This document shows positions 1 to 7,804 of a stretch of DNA of 64,000 nucleotides, piece after piece. The position numbers and the translations under genes were made by a program. The number at the start of each line of letters is the position of its first letter. The first letter of the stretch is position 1. This stretch comes from Marivivens donghaensis. GTDB lineage: Bacteria; Pseudomonadota; Alphaproteobacteria; Rhodobacterales; Rhodobacteraceae. The notes under the pieces are model-generated. The model made no database searches and was not told where the DNA came from. It saw nothing but the letters and a program-made list of their open reading frames with translations. The DNA is taken from assembly GCF_030410045.1 (NCBI RefSeq), contig NZ_JAUFRA010000004.1:124001-188000 (forward strand), in the 5' to 3' direction.

Positions 1-537
1 CATGGCGTCACGGTCATGTCTATTGGTCTCCTCGTTGATCCTGATAAAGCGGTGATCTGGCGGGGGCCGATGCTGATGGGTGCGTTGCAACAGATGCTCG
101 GTCAGGTGAACTGGGGCGAGCTGGACGTGCTGCTGATCGACCTGCCACCGGGGACAGGTGATATTCAACTGTCGCTCTGCCAAAAGACCCACATGACGGG
201 AGCTATAGTCGTATCGACTCCGCAGGACGTGGCGCTGATCGATGCGCGTAAGGCGATTGACATGTTCAACACGCTCAAGACGCCGATCTTGGGTCTGATA
301 GAAAACATGTCGACCTTCCATTGCCCGAATTGCGGTCATGAGGCGCATATCTTTGGTCATGGTGGGGTGGCTGCTGCGTCCCAAGAGCTGTCGGTTCCGT
401 TCTTAGGGTCGCTTCCGATTGACCTTGATACCCGACTGGCTGGCGACGCCGGGACACCTGTGGCCGCTGGTGGGGGTGCGATGGCCGATGCCTATGCAAG
501 TCTCGCCTCGAAGTTGATCGAGGGCGGACTGGTCTAA
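1..537 (+). CDS. Mrp/ApbC-family Fe-S cluster carrier ATPase (3' part)
   Basis: The reading frame is open from base 1 and lacks its 5' end, so this is the C-terminal ~178 residues of a P-loop ATPase of the Mrp/NBP35 (ApbC) family, which loads Fe-S clusters onto apoproteins in the cytoplasm. The Walker A loop lies upstream of the window. Visible family features are the LLIDLPPGTGDIQLS stretch (switch II/Walker B-like), the ALIDARKAIDMF helix, and a CPNC pair followed by HIFGHGG, which in this family is the Cys-X-X-Cys that bridges a cluster between two subunits. A terminator-like hairpin follows at 567-593. Family assignment is firm; the exact client proteins are unknown. Confidence 0.93.
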   Translation, partial: HGVTVMSIGLLVDPDKAVIWRGPMLMGALQQMLGQVNWGELDVLLIDLPPGTGDIQLSLCQKTHMTGAIVVSTPQDVALIDARKAIDMFNTLKTPILGLIENMSTFHCPNCGHEAHIFGHGGVAAASQELSVPFLGSLPIDLDTRLAGDAGTPVAAGGGAMADAYASLASKLIEGGLV

Positions 538-566
538 TTATACTTTTCGAACCTTTTGGTTCTCAA

Positions 567-600
567 GGCCGTTCGGTTGTTCACCGGACGGCCCTTTGTG
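567..600 (+). terminator. Rho-independent-type terminator of the Mrp-family gene
   Basis: A 10-bp stem (567-576 with 584-593, one G-T pair) encloses a 7-base loop and is followed by CTTTGTG, a short T-rich tail. It sits 30 bases after the stop codon, so it most likely ends the upstream transcript and separates it from the mraZ leader. Confidence 0.65.
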
Positions 601-609
601 TTGCAGATA

Positions 610-635
610 TGGAATCCTATGGAACTGATCTGGGT
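610..635 (+). promoter_or_regulatory. Candidate MraZ-box cluster 1 (three TGGRN repeats)
   Basis: TGGAA at 610-614, TGGAA at 620-624 and TGGGT at 631-635 form direct repeats with starts 10 and 11 bases apart. MraZ of E. coli is known to bind direct TGGGN repeats separated by five bases upstream of its own operon. The assignment here is inferred from spacing and position. Confidence 0.4.
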
Positions 636-662
636 TCTCAATTTGAATCTGGCTTGCGGTTG

Positions 663-698
663 CACTCAATCCGAATCACTGCGGCGTGATTTTGAGTG
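663..698. promoter_or_regulatory. Interrupted dyad in the mraZ upstream region
   Basis: CACTCAA (663-669) pairs with TTGAGTG (692-698), and inside it AATCAC (674-679) pairs with GTGATT (686-691), leaving a 4-base bulge and a 6-base loop. No T-run follows, so it is not an obvious terminator. It may be a protein-binding dyad or an RNA hairpin; function unknown. Confidence 0.35.
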
Positions 699-745
699 AA
701 TTTTAGGAACGTATGCGGAACATTTTCACACCAGATAACCCCGAC

Positions 746-790
746 TGGGAGTGGATGGAATTTTTTGTGAATCCCATGGAACTTGTGGGT
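746..790 (+). promoter_or_regulatory. Candidate MraZ-box cluster 2 (five phased repeats)
   Basis: TGGGA (746), TGGAA (756), TGTGA (766), TGGAA (777) and TGGGT (786) are direct repeats starting every 9-11 bases, that is, on one face of the helix. The first three have exactly the 5-base spacers described for MraZ operators. The last repeat overlaps the -35 element of the candidate promoter that follows. This is the best candidate for autoregulation of the dcw operon; it rests on pattern only. Confidence 0.5.
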
Positions 791-812
791 CATGGTTTAT
801 GAAATCTATATG
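783..812 (+). promoter_or_regulatory. Candidate mraZ/dcw promoter
   Basis: TTGTGG (783-788) and TATATG (807-812) are separated by 18 bases and resemble a sigma-70 type promoter. The position just after the phased TGGRN repeats supports it. If used, it gives a leader of about 410 bases before mraZ. Alternatives cannot be excluded from sequence alone. Confidence 0.3.
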
Positions 813-899
813 TTGTGTCATTTCTTGCGGATCGTGGCATAACCTGCGTCACCTCACGCTCACGTGACCCCTTGGTTATCATTGGTATTGCCCAGCTAT

Positions 900-924
900 C
901 CCCATTAAGTTCCATGAGGTTCCA
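900..924 (-). promoter_or_regulatory. Candidate MraZ-box cluster 3, inverted
   Basis: On the minus strand TGGAA (924-920), TGGAA (914-910) and TGGGG (904-900) are direct repeats with exact 5-base spacers, the canonical three-repeat arrangement for MraZ. The cluster is inverted relative to clusters 1 and 2 and shares the core CATGGAACTT with cluster 2. It would lie about 90 bases downstream of the candidate promoter. Confidence 0.45.
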
Positions 925-1124
925 GAAAGTTGTTGCCAGACTCCGTCCCAATCGGCATATTCAACTCATCGGAAGCAGAGTGATAACAAATACCAAGGGC
1001 CGAACTTAAAAAGAGCCCAGAGGCGAAAATAGCAGGTTTCATACAGGCACACGCTTCTTCCGAATAATAGATCCGGCGCGCGAGCGAGCAGACATCCCCC
1101 CAGGTGGCGCGCGTTGCTGGACTT

Positions 1125-1190
1125 CCCGAAAGGGACGGTGGCGGCGGATCGAACAGTGGCAGCAGTTCGATCCGCCGTTCCCTTTTCGGG
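1125..1190 (+). promoter_or_regulatory. Large hairpin in the mraZ leader
   Basis: A perfect 12-bp inverted repeat (1143-1154 with 1165-1176, 10-base loop) lies inside a second set of arms, CCCGAAAGGGA near 1125-1135 and its near complement ending at 1190. The whole can fold into a long stem ending 38 bases before the mraZ start codon. It is not followed by a T-run, so a leader RNA structure or protein-binding dyad is more likely than a simple terminator. Confidence 0.5.
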
Positions 1191-1228
1191 GTTGGTGAAA
1201 TCGGGGGCAGGTAAGAGGGACCGCACAA

Positions 1229-1729
1229 GTGGTTCAGGCGTTTGAAGGCGAATACACCCAGCGGGTGGATAAAAAGGGACGCATGTCGATCCCCGCCGAT
1301 TTTCGTCGTGTCCTGCTCTCTGGTGATCCCGAAGCCGAAGCCCGCGGTAACCCCCGTTTGAAAATCGTCTACGGTCAGCACCTGAAGAATTGCGTGCAAG
1401 CCTATACGATCAATGAATATCAGCGCGTCATTGATGATATCTATGCGATGCCGCGCGAACGCTCTGCTGATCAAAAACGTCTGGCGCACCTCTATGTGAC
1501 GCAGTCGATCACGCTCGATGTCGATAAAGATGGTCGCGTGATCCTGCCAAAGTCGATCCGCGATAAACTGTCGATCGAAGAGGGGGACGTTTATTTCCGC
1601 GGTCTCGTTGGCACGTTCGAGATGTGGAGCAACGATATCTTCCAGTCCACAGTCAATGCAGACATTGATGACTGGCTGGAAGGCATGGACGATGACTTTG
1701 ATCCGTTGTCATTGTTGGGGGGCAGCTGA
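1229..1729 (+). CDS. mraZ: Transcriptional regulator MraZ
   Basis: MraZ is a ring-forming DNA-binding protein that represses its own dcw operon. The 166-residue product has the two AbrB-like (SpoVT) half-repeats of the family: VDKKGRMSIPADFRRVL at about 13-29 and VDKDGRVILPKSIRDKL at about 96-112. The acidic end, DDDFDPLSLLGGS, is typical of rhodobacteral MraZ. The GTG start at 1229 is supported by AAGAGGGA 8 bases upstream. The stop overlaps the rsmH start as TGATG. The TGGRN clusters upstream are likely its own operators. Assignment is secure. Confidence 0.96.
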   Translation: MVQAFEGEYTQRVDKKGRMSIPADFRRVLLSGDPEAEARGNPRLKIVYGQHLKNCVQAYTINEYQRVIDDIYAMPRERSADQKRLAHLYVTQSITLDVDKDGRVILPKSIRDKLSIEEGDVYFRGLVGTFEMWSNDIFQSTVNADIDDWLEGMDDDFDPLSLLGGS

Positions 1730-2697
1730 TGTCCTCTCCGACCGACCCGCATATTCCCGTTCTCATCAGGCCGCTCATTCGGGCGGTCTCGCCTGTTTCA
1801 GGTGTCTGGCTTGATGGGACCTTTGGCGCGGGTGGCTATACCCGTGCACTGCTAGAAGCGGGTGCTGATAAGGTTATCGGAGTGGACAGGGATCCGCTGG
1901 CGTTTGAGATGGCAGAGCCATGGATCGGGGACTTCGGCGACCGGATTGAATTCGTGCAAGGCACCTTCTCGGATATGGATCAGTATGCGCAGAACCTTGA
2001 TGGGGTTGTTCTCGATCTTGGCGTGTCGTCGATGCAGTTGGATCTTGCGGAGCGCGGCTTTTCTTTCATGAAAGAAGGCCCACTCGACATGCGGATGAGC
2101 CAGTCGGGCACCTCTGCAGCGGACCTTTGCAATGAGCTGGACGAAGAAGAGCTCGCCGATATCATCTACCTTTACGGTGAAGAACGCGCGAGCCGTCGCA
2201 TCGCAAAGGCCATCGTTAAGGCGCGTCCTCTGACGACCACGCTGCAGCTTGCGAAAATCGTGGAAAGCTGCCTGCCGCGACCCAAACCGGGGCAGAGCCA
2301 TCCCGCGACCCGCACGTTCCAAGCACTGCGCATTGCGGTGAATGATGAATACGGCCAGTTGGCTGAGGGCCTCATGGCTGCCGAACGGGCATTGAAACCG
2401 GGTGGTCTCTTGGCTGTTGTGACGTTCCATTCGGTCGAAGATCGGATGACAAAACGGTTCTTCCAATCGCGGTCGGGCAGGACCGCAAACGCGAACCGTT
2501 ACGCGCCTGAACTGGCGCAAGATAAGCCCGCGTTCGAAATGGTCGAGAAAAAGGCCATCGGACCGGATCAGCAAGAATTGACGGAAAACCCGAGGTCACG
2601 GTCGGCAAAGCTTCGTGTTGCGCGCCGCACTGATGCGCCATCGGGAGACATGGATCGCAAGGCGCTTGGTATGCCTATGCGCAAAGGGGAGCGGTAA
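1729..2697 (+). CDS. rsmH: 16S rRNA (cytosine(1402)-N(4))-methyltransferase
   Basis: RsmH (MraW) methylates N4 of C1402 in 16S rRNA using S-adenosylmethionine. The 322-residue protein has the SAM-binding motif DGTFGAGGYT at about 29-38, acidic motif GVDRDPLAF near 51, LDLGVSSMQLD, and the late VTFHSVEDR motif, in family order and at family length. Its ATG overlaps the mraZ stop and its own TAA overlaps the ftsL ATG (TAATG), so it is translationally coupled on both sides. It is a standard member of the dcw operon. Confidence 0.97.
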   Translation: MSSPTDPHIPVLIRPLIRAVSPVSGVWLDGTFGAGGYTRALLEAGADKVIGVDRDPLAFEMAEPWIGDFGDRIEFVQGTFSDMDQYAQNLDGVVLDLGVSSMQLDLAERGFSFMKEGPLDMRMSQSGTSAADLCNELDEEELADIIYLYGEERASRRIAKAIVKARPLTTTLQLAKIVESCLPRPKPGQSHPATRTFQALRIAVNDEYGQLAEGLMAAERALKPGGLLAVVTFHSVEDRMTKRFFQSRSGRTANANRYAPELAQDKPAFEMVEKKAIGPDQQELTENPRSRSAKLRVARRTDAPSGDMDRKALGMPMRKGER

Positions 2698-3053
2698 TGC
2701 GTAGCCTGTTGTATGTTTTGTCCGCGCTTGGGGTCATTGCATTGGCGTTTTGGGCCTATCAGGAAAACTACCGCACTCAAGATTCCATCAAACATGTCCG
2801 TCAGTTAAGCCGCGAAATTGCAGCGGCAAACTCTAGCCTGCGGATGCTGCGGGCAGAGTGGGCCTATCTGAACCGTCCTGACCGTCTGCGCGACCTCGTT
2901 GATCTGAATTTTGACCGTCTGGGGCTGTTGCCGCTGATGCCCGATGGCTTTGGTCGTGTGGATCAGGTGATCTATCCCTCGCTGCCTTTGTTGCCCGTGT
3001 CGGGCCGGATCGTAGAAGTGTCGAGCGATGGTGATGCGGAGGGCACTCTATGA
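2697..3053 (+). CDS. ftsL: Cell division protein FtsL
   Basis: A small bitopic membrane protein of 118 residues: a transmembrane helix at about 3-20 is followed by a helical region with a coiled-coil pattern (about 30-60) and a short periplasmic tail. This is the architecture of FtsL, which with FtsB and FtsQ activates septal FtsWI. Sequence conservation in FtsL is low, so the call rests on size, topology and the strict position between rsmH and ftsI. It overlaps both neighbours (TAATG and ATGA). Confidence 0.88.
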   Translation: MRSLLYVLSALGVIALAFWAYQENYRTQDSIKHVRQLSREIAAANSSLRMLRAEWAYLNRPDRLRDLVDLNFDRLGLLPLMPDGFGRVDQVIYPSLPLLPVSGRIVEVSSDGDAEGTL

Positions 3054-4831
3054 TCCGCACCCCGCTTCGTCCACTGGCCCGTATCCTGAACGCCCGTCAA
3101 GCAGGGGAAAACCCTGACGCGATTGAGGCCGAGAATAAGCGCATTCGTCATGAAGCGATGCGCGACACGGACCGTGTGCGTGCCGAAAGCCGCCTGTATA
3201 TTTTGGGCGGTTGTTTCTTTTTCGCGTTCACAGCGATCATCCTGAAAATGGGTGTGATTGCAACGACCTTACCCGAAGAACCTCAAGTATCGCGGAGCGG
3301 TGATCCGATCCTGTCGATGCGGTCCGATATCGTCGACCGCGAGGGTCGCGTTCTGGCGACCAACTTTGACACTTACGCAGTATACGCGCACCCGCGCGAC
3401 ATGATCGATCCAGAGGTGGCTGCCTCTGAACTGGCGCGGATTTTCCCAGAATTGGACGAGGAGCGCCTGCTCAAGGATTTCACAGGCAACCGTAGTTTTG
3501 TCTGGATCCGCCGTCAGATCAGCCCTGAACAGATGCAAGAAGTCTTTGACATCGGTGAACCGGGATTGCTGTTCGGGCCGCGCGAAATGCGCCTTTATCC
3601 TAACGGTCCAGTTGCAAGCCATATCCTTGGTGGATCGAACTTTGGCCGCGAAAGTGTTGATTCTGCTGAAATCGTGGGTATTGCAGGGGTTGAGCGCCAA
3701 TTCGACGACTACCTGCGTGATCCTGCGAATGGCGGTGCTCCGCTCCAGCTGTCGATTGACCTGACCATTCAGGCCGCGACCGAACGCGTTCTTGCGGGCG
3801 GTATGATGCTGATGAACGCCAAAGGCGCTGCCGCTGTTTTGATGGACGTGCACACGGGCGAGATTATCTCGATGGCGTCGCTGCCTGACTTTGACCCGAA
3901 CAATCGTCCCACCGTTCTGACCCAAGGCGACCAGTCCGATAGCCCGCTGTTTAACCGCGCGGTGCAGGGCGTTTACGAATTGGGCTCTACGTTCAAGATT
4001 TTGGCCGTTGCACAGGCGCTAGAGCTTGGCTTGGTCAACCCTGACACCATGATCCAAACCCAACCTGCGATCCGCATCGGCGGCTTTGCGATCAACGACT
4101 TCCACAGCTATGGCCGCGAAAACAGCGTCACGGACGTGATTGCGAAATCGTCGAACATTGGCACCGCGCATATCGCGGAAATGATCGGCGGCGAACGCCA
4201 GCAGGAATTCCTGCGGTCTTTGGGCATCCTCGACGTATCTCCCGTTGAATTGAGCGAGGCCCGCGCAGGCCGTCCGCAATATCCCCGCGATTGGACGCCG
4301 ATTAACACGATGACCATTTCCTACGGTCACGGCGTGGCGGCATCGCCGCTCCACCTCGCATCGGCCTACGCTACGCTTGCGAATGGTGGCCGTTTAGTGA
4401 CGCCAACGTTGATCCATGATGCCTCTAACACGGTGGGCGAACGGGTGATCAGCGAAACAACTGCACGTCAGTCGGTAGACATGTTGCGTCAGGTAGTGAC
4501 CCGCGGCACCGCGTCCTTTGGTGAAGTCGCAGGCTATGAGGTTGCTGGTAAAACAGGTACCGCCGACAAGGTGCGCCCGACGGGCGGCTACTACGACGAT
4601 AAAGTCATCGCGACCTTCGCGTCGGTCTTTCCTGCATCGGACCCGAAATACGTCCTCGTTGTGACTTTGGATGAACCGAATGACACCACAGGATCAGAGC
4701 CGCGCCGCACAGCGGGTTGGACTGCCGTGCCTGTCGCGGCAGAGATGATCCGCCGCGTTGCACCCTTGCTTGGGTTGCGACCGAATATTGAAACTCCCCT
4801 CATGACGGGTGTATCGCTCGCTTCAGAATAA
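3050..4831 (+). CDS. ftsI: Septal transpeptidase FtsI (PBP3)
   Basis: FtsI is the class B penicillin-binding protein that cross-links septal peptidoglycan. The 593-residue product has an N-terminal membrane anchor at about 48-68 and a dimerisation domain beginning with DIVDREGRVLATN. Its transpeptidase domain carries the three active-site motifs: SxxK in GSTFK (nucleophile near Ser313), SxN in KSSNIG, and KTG in AGKTGTADK (near 501-503). The start overlaps the ftsL stop by ATGA. The cytoplasmic tail before the anchor (about 45 residues) is rather long. Partner FtsW is encoded 7 kb downstream. Confidence 0.96.
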   Translation: MIRTPLRPLARILNARQAGENPDAIEAENKRIRHEAMRDTDRVRAESRLYILGGCFFFAFTAIILKMGVIATTLPEEPQVSRSGDPILSMRSDIVDREGRVLATNFDTYAVYAHPRDMIDPEVAASELARIFPELDEERLLKDFTGNRSFVWIRRQISPEQMQEVFDIGEPGLLFGPREMRLYPNGPVASHILGGSNFGRESVDSAEIVGIAGVERQFDDYLRDPANGGAPLQLSIDLTIQAATERVLAGGMMLMNAKGAAAVLMDVHTGEIISMASLPDFDPNNRPTVLTQGDQSDSPLFNRAVQGVYELGSTFKILAVAQALELGLVNPDTMIQTQPAIRIGGFAINDFHSYGRENSVTDVIAKSSNIGTAHIAEMIGGERQQEFLRSLGILDVSPVELSEARAGRPQYPRDWTPINTMTISYGHGVAASPLHLASAYATLANGGRLVTPTLIHDASNTVGERVISETTARQSVDMLRQVVTRGTASFGEVAGYEVAGKTGTADKVRPTGGYYDDKVIATFASVFPASDPKYVLVVTLDEPNDTTGSEPRRTAGWTAVPVAAEMIRRVAPLLGLRPNIETPLMTGVSLASE

Positions 4832-4845
4832 GAGGGGCATTTCAT

Positions 4846-6351
4846 ATGGCAGGCGCTGCGCAAAAGACGGTCACATTGTCAGACCTAGGACTGACGGCAC
4901 AGGGGGCCTGCGATGCGCGGGTCAACGCGATCACCATCGACAGTCGCGAAGTCATGCCAGGTGCCCTTTTTGGTGCAATGCCCGGCAGCAACGTCCATGG
5001 CGCGGCCTATATCGGCACAGCGCTTGAAAACGGTGCGGTTGCGATTTTGACGGACCGTGCAGGGGCTGAAATGGCCGCTGACGTTTTGGCCGATAGCAGC
5101 GCCTGTTTGATTATTTCCGAAGACCCACGTCAGACCTTGGCGCAAACAGCGGCGCTGTACTTTGGTGCGCAGCCAGAGGTCGCCGTTGCGGTGACGGGGA
5201 CCAATGGGAAAACCTCTGTCTCGACCTTCTGCCGTCAGATCTGGACGGAACTTGGCTTCGAGGCAGTAAACCTCGGCACCACGGGTGTTGAAGGGGCGTG
5301 GACCTATCCTCTTCGCCACACGACACCCGATCCGATCACATTGCAGCGGGTTTTGGCCTCGGCCGCGACCGAAGGCGTGACCCATGTCGCGATGGAGGCG
5401 TCTTCGCACGGGCTCGATCAGCGGCGTTTGGATGGCGTGATGTTGGCGGCGGCTGGGTTTACGAATTTTACCCAAGATCACCTCGACTATCATAAGACGT
5501 TTGAGGCTTATTTCGACGCAAAGATGGGCCTCTTTGACCGTGTGTTGCCACCCGAAGGCACGGCGGTGATCAACCTCGATGATCCCAAAGGGATCGACGT
5601 TCTACGCATTGCCGAACAACGTGGCCATGAAGTGCTTGGCGTTGGGCGCTCTGATCTCGCACGTTTGCGGCTCTTGTCACAGCGGTTTGATGCGACGGGG
5701 CAGGATTTGCGGTTTGACTGGCAGGGTGAAATTCACCTGACCCGTCTGAACCTCATCGGCGGATTTCAGGCAGAAAACGTGCTCCTTGCGGCTGGGCTGG
5801 TGATTGGCGCGGGCGCCGACCCGCAAGACGTCTTTGACACGCTGCCGCAACTGACGACGGTGCGGGGTCGCATGCAATTGGCCGCCACACGCGACAACGG
5901 CGCGGCGGTCTATGTGGATTATGCGCACACGCCTGATGCTATCGAAACCGCGCTGCAAGCCATCCGCCCGCATGTGATGGGGCGCATTATTGCGATTGTT
6001 GGGGCAGGTGGCGACCGTGACACCACAAAACGCCCGTTGATGGGCGCTGCGGCTGCTGAGAATGCGGATGTGGTGATTGTGACCGACGATAACCCGCGGT
6101 CCGAGGATCCCGCTTTGATCCGCGCTGCCGTGATTGAAGGTGCGCACCGCGTTCGGACCAAAGATGTTTACGAGGTCGGTGATCGTGCCGAAGCGATCTT
6201 ACGCGCTGCTGACATGCTGCAGCCAGGCGATGCTCTGCTTGTCGCGGGTAAGGGGCATGAGACGGGCCAAATTGTTGGCACCGACGTGCTGCATTTCGAT
6301 GATGTAGAGGTCGCGTCCCAAGCGGTCCTCGCGCTTGATGGGAAAATCTGA
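4846..6351 (+). CDS. murE: UDP-MurNAc-tripeptide synthetase MurE (meso-DAP adding)
   Basis: MurE adds the third stem-peptide residue to UDP-MurNAc-L-Ala-D-Glu with ATP. The 501-residue protein has the Mur ligase P-loop GTNGKTS at about 118-124, the central TTPDP region, and a C-terminal ligase domain with DNPR at about 415-418, the motif associated with meso-diaminopimelate rather than lysine. The ATG at 4846 follows AGAGGGG with good spacing. The stop overlaps murF (TGATG), implying coupled synthesis of consecutive enzymes of the pathway. Confidence 0.97.
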   Translation: MAGAAQKTVTLSDLGLTAQGACDARVNAITIDSREVMPGALFGAMPGSNVHGAAYIGTALENGAVAILTDRAGAEMAADVLADSSACLIISEDPRQTLAQTAALYFGAQPEVAVAVTGTNGKTSVSTFCRQIWTELGFEAVNLGTTGVEGAWTYPLRHTTPDPITLQRVLASAATEGVTHVAMEASSHGLDQRRLDGVMLAAAGFTNFTQDHLDYHKTFEAYFDAKMGLFDRVLPPEGTAVINLDDPKGIDVLRIAEQRGHEVLGVGRSDLARLRLLSQRFDATGQDLRFDWQGEIHLTRLNLIGGFQAENVLLAAGLVIGAGADPQDVFDTLPQLTTVRGRMQLAATRDNGAAVYVDYAHTPDAIETALQAIRPHVMGRIIAIVGAGGDRDTTKRPLMGAAAAENADVVIVTDDNPRSEDPALIRAAVIEGAHRVRTKDVYEVGDRAEAILRAADMLQPGDALLVAGKGHETGQIVGTDVLHFDDVEVASQAVLALDGKI

Positions 6352-7799
6352 TGACAACGCCGCTTTGGACTTCGCGTGATGCTGTGGCCGCAACGGGCGG
6401 CACGGCGACTTGTGACTGGTCGGTCACTGGCGTGTCGATTGATACCCGAACCCTGCAAGAGGGCGACCTCTTTGTCGCGCTCAAAGCCGCACGGGATGGG
6501 CACGATTTTGTCGCTCAGGCGCTGGCGTCTGGGGCAGGGGCGGCACTCGTCACGCACTGTCCCGAAGGTGTCGCAGAAGATGCGCCGCTGCTGATCGTCG
6601 ATGATGTTCTGACCGCGTTAGAGGATTTGGGCCGCGCCGCACGGGCACGGACAAAGGCCCGCGTTGTTGCTGTGACGGGGTCGGTCGGCAAAACATCGAC
6701 CAAGGAAATGCTGCGCGATGTCTTGGGCACCCAAGGGAAAACTCACGCGGCTGAGGCGTCTTACAACAACCATTGGGGCGTTCCGCTGACTTTGGCACGG
6801 ATGCCTGCGGACACGAAATACGCGGTAATCGAAATCGGGATGAACCACCCAGGTGAAATCGCGCCGCTCGCCAAAATGGCGCGTCCACATGTGGTCATGA
6901 TCACAACCGTGGCAGCAGCGCACCTTGAGGCGTTTGAGAATATCGACGGGATCGCCCGCGAGAAGGCCGCGATTTGCGAGGGGCTAGAGCCCAAAGGCAT
7001 CGCTGTTCTGAACGGCGATCTGTCGAATTCGCAAATCCTAATCGATGCCGCCCATGCCAAAGGCGCGAAGGTCATCACCTTTGGTCAGTCCAAAGGATGT
7101 CACCACCGGATGCTCGACCTTCGGATTTGCGAAGGTGCAACGGTGGCGCAGGCCCGTGCATGGCGCACGCCTGTCTTGCTCAAGGTCGCGACCGAAGGCC
7201 GTCACTTTGCCATGAACGCCTTGGGTGTGGTGGCTGTGGTGCAGGCGCTCGGCGCAGATCGGACAAAGGCGATGCTCGACCTCGGGCAATGGTCGCCGCC
7301 TGCTGGGCGCGGCCTCTCAGAACAGATCGTCACCGATCCCGCCCGCGATGGTCACTACTTTGATCTGATCGACGATGCGTTCAACGCGAACCCCACATCG
7401 CTCTCTGCGAGCCTCGAAGTTCTGGCTGCACGTAAGCCCCGCAATGGCTTTGGCCGCTATGCCAAAGGTCGCCGTGTTGCGATCCTTGGCGATATGCTTG
7501 AGCTGGGTCCCGATGAGATCGCGTTGCACGCTGGCATGGTGAATGATCGGTCGATTGCTGACATTCAGGTGGTCCACTGCGTTGGCAATCGTATGCGCCA
7601 CATGTGGGAAGCGCTCCCCGAAGGGAAACGCGGCCACTGGGAAGAAACCGCCCAAGATCTCATCCCTGATATTAACCGTTTAGTAGACAGCGGTGACGTT
7701 GTTTTGGTTAAAGGGTCCAAAGGCAGCAAAGTCAGCCTAGTCGTTGACGCGCTCCGTAAATTGGGGCAACGCAGAGCCAAGTCCGAACAAGAGGCCTGA
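6351..7799 (+). CDS. murF: UDP-MurNAc-tripeptide--D-Ala-D-Ala ligase MurF
   Basis: MurF attaches D-Ala-D-Ala to complete the UDP-MurNAc-pentapeptide. The 482-residue product begins with the MurE/F N-terminal substrate domain (VSIDTRTLQEGDLFVAL near 28-44), then has the P-loop GSVGKTSTKE at about 110-119, the conserved EIGMNHPGEI and DDAFNANPTS motifs, and the end of the ligase domain with VLVKGSKGSK. It overlaps murE and is followed by mraY after 5 bases. It uses the product of Ddl encoded downstream. Confidence 0.97.
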   Translation: MTTPLWTSRDAVAATGGTATCDWSVTGVSIDTRTLQEGDLFVALKAARDGHDFVAQALASGAGAALVTHCPEGVAEDAPLLIVDDVLTALEDLGRAARARTKARVVAVTGSVGKTSTKEMLRDVLGTQGKTHAAEASYNNHWGVPLTLARMPADTKYAVIEIGMNHPGEIAPLAKMARPHVVMITTVAAAHLEAFENIDGIAREKAAICEGLEPKGIAVLNGDLSNSQILIDAAHAKGAKVITFGQSKGCHHRMLDLRICEGATVAQARAWRTPVLLKVATEGRHFAMNALGVVAVVQALGADRTKAMLDLGQWSPPAGRGLSEQIVTDPARDGHYFDLIDDAFNANPTSLSASLEVLAARKPRNGFGRYAKGRRVAILGDMLELGPDEIALHAGMVNDRSIADIQVVHCVGNRMRHMWEALPEGKRGHWEETAQDLIPDINRLVDSGDVVLVKGSKGSKVSLVVDALRKLGQRRAKSEQEA

Positions 7800-7804
7800 T
7801 TTTT

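Larger units (their letters stand above)
538..1228. other. Long intergenic leader upstream of mraZ
   Basis: No convincing gene lies in these 691 bases; short frames here have neither ribosome binding sites nor family resemblance. The region holds a terminator, three TGGRN repeat clusters, four GAATC (GANTC, CcrM-type) sites at 612, 645, 673 and 769, an interrupted dyad at 663-698, a candidate promoter, and the large hairpin at 1125-1190. It is therefore best read as the regulatory region of the dcw operon. Confidence 0.6.

Noticed and set aside
538..1228. Possible RNase P RNA, SRP RNA or 6S RNA gene upstream of mraZ
   Set aside because: I looked on both strands for conserved RNase P P4 sequence (GAGGAAAGTCC and its partner) and the SRP GGAAGGAAGCAGCC loop; neither is present. 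Resemblances near 1119-1133 and 1200-1225 are short and out of order.
905..1489. 194-codon frame on the minus strand across the mraZ start
   Set aside because: It lies antisense over mraZ, has no family resemblance or ribosome binding site, and reflects codon bias of the real gene.
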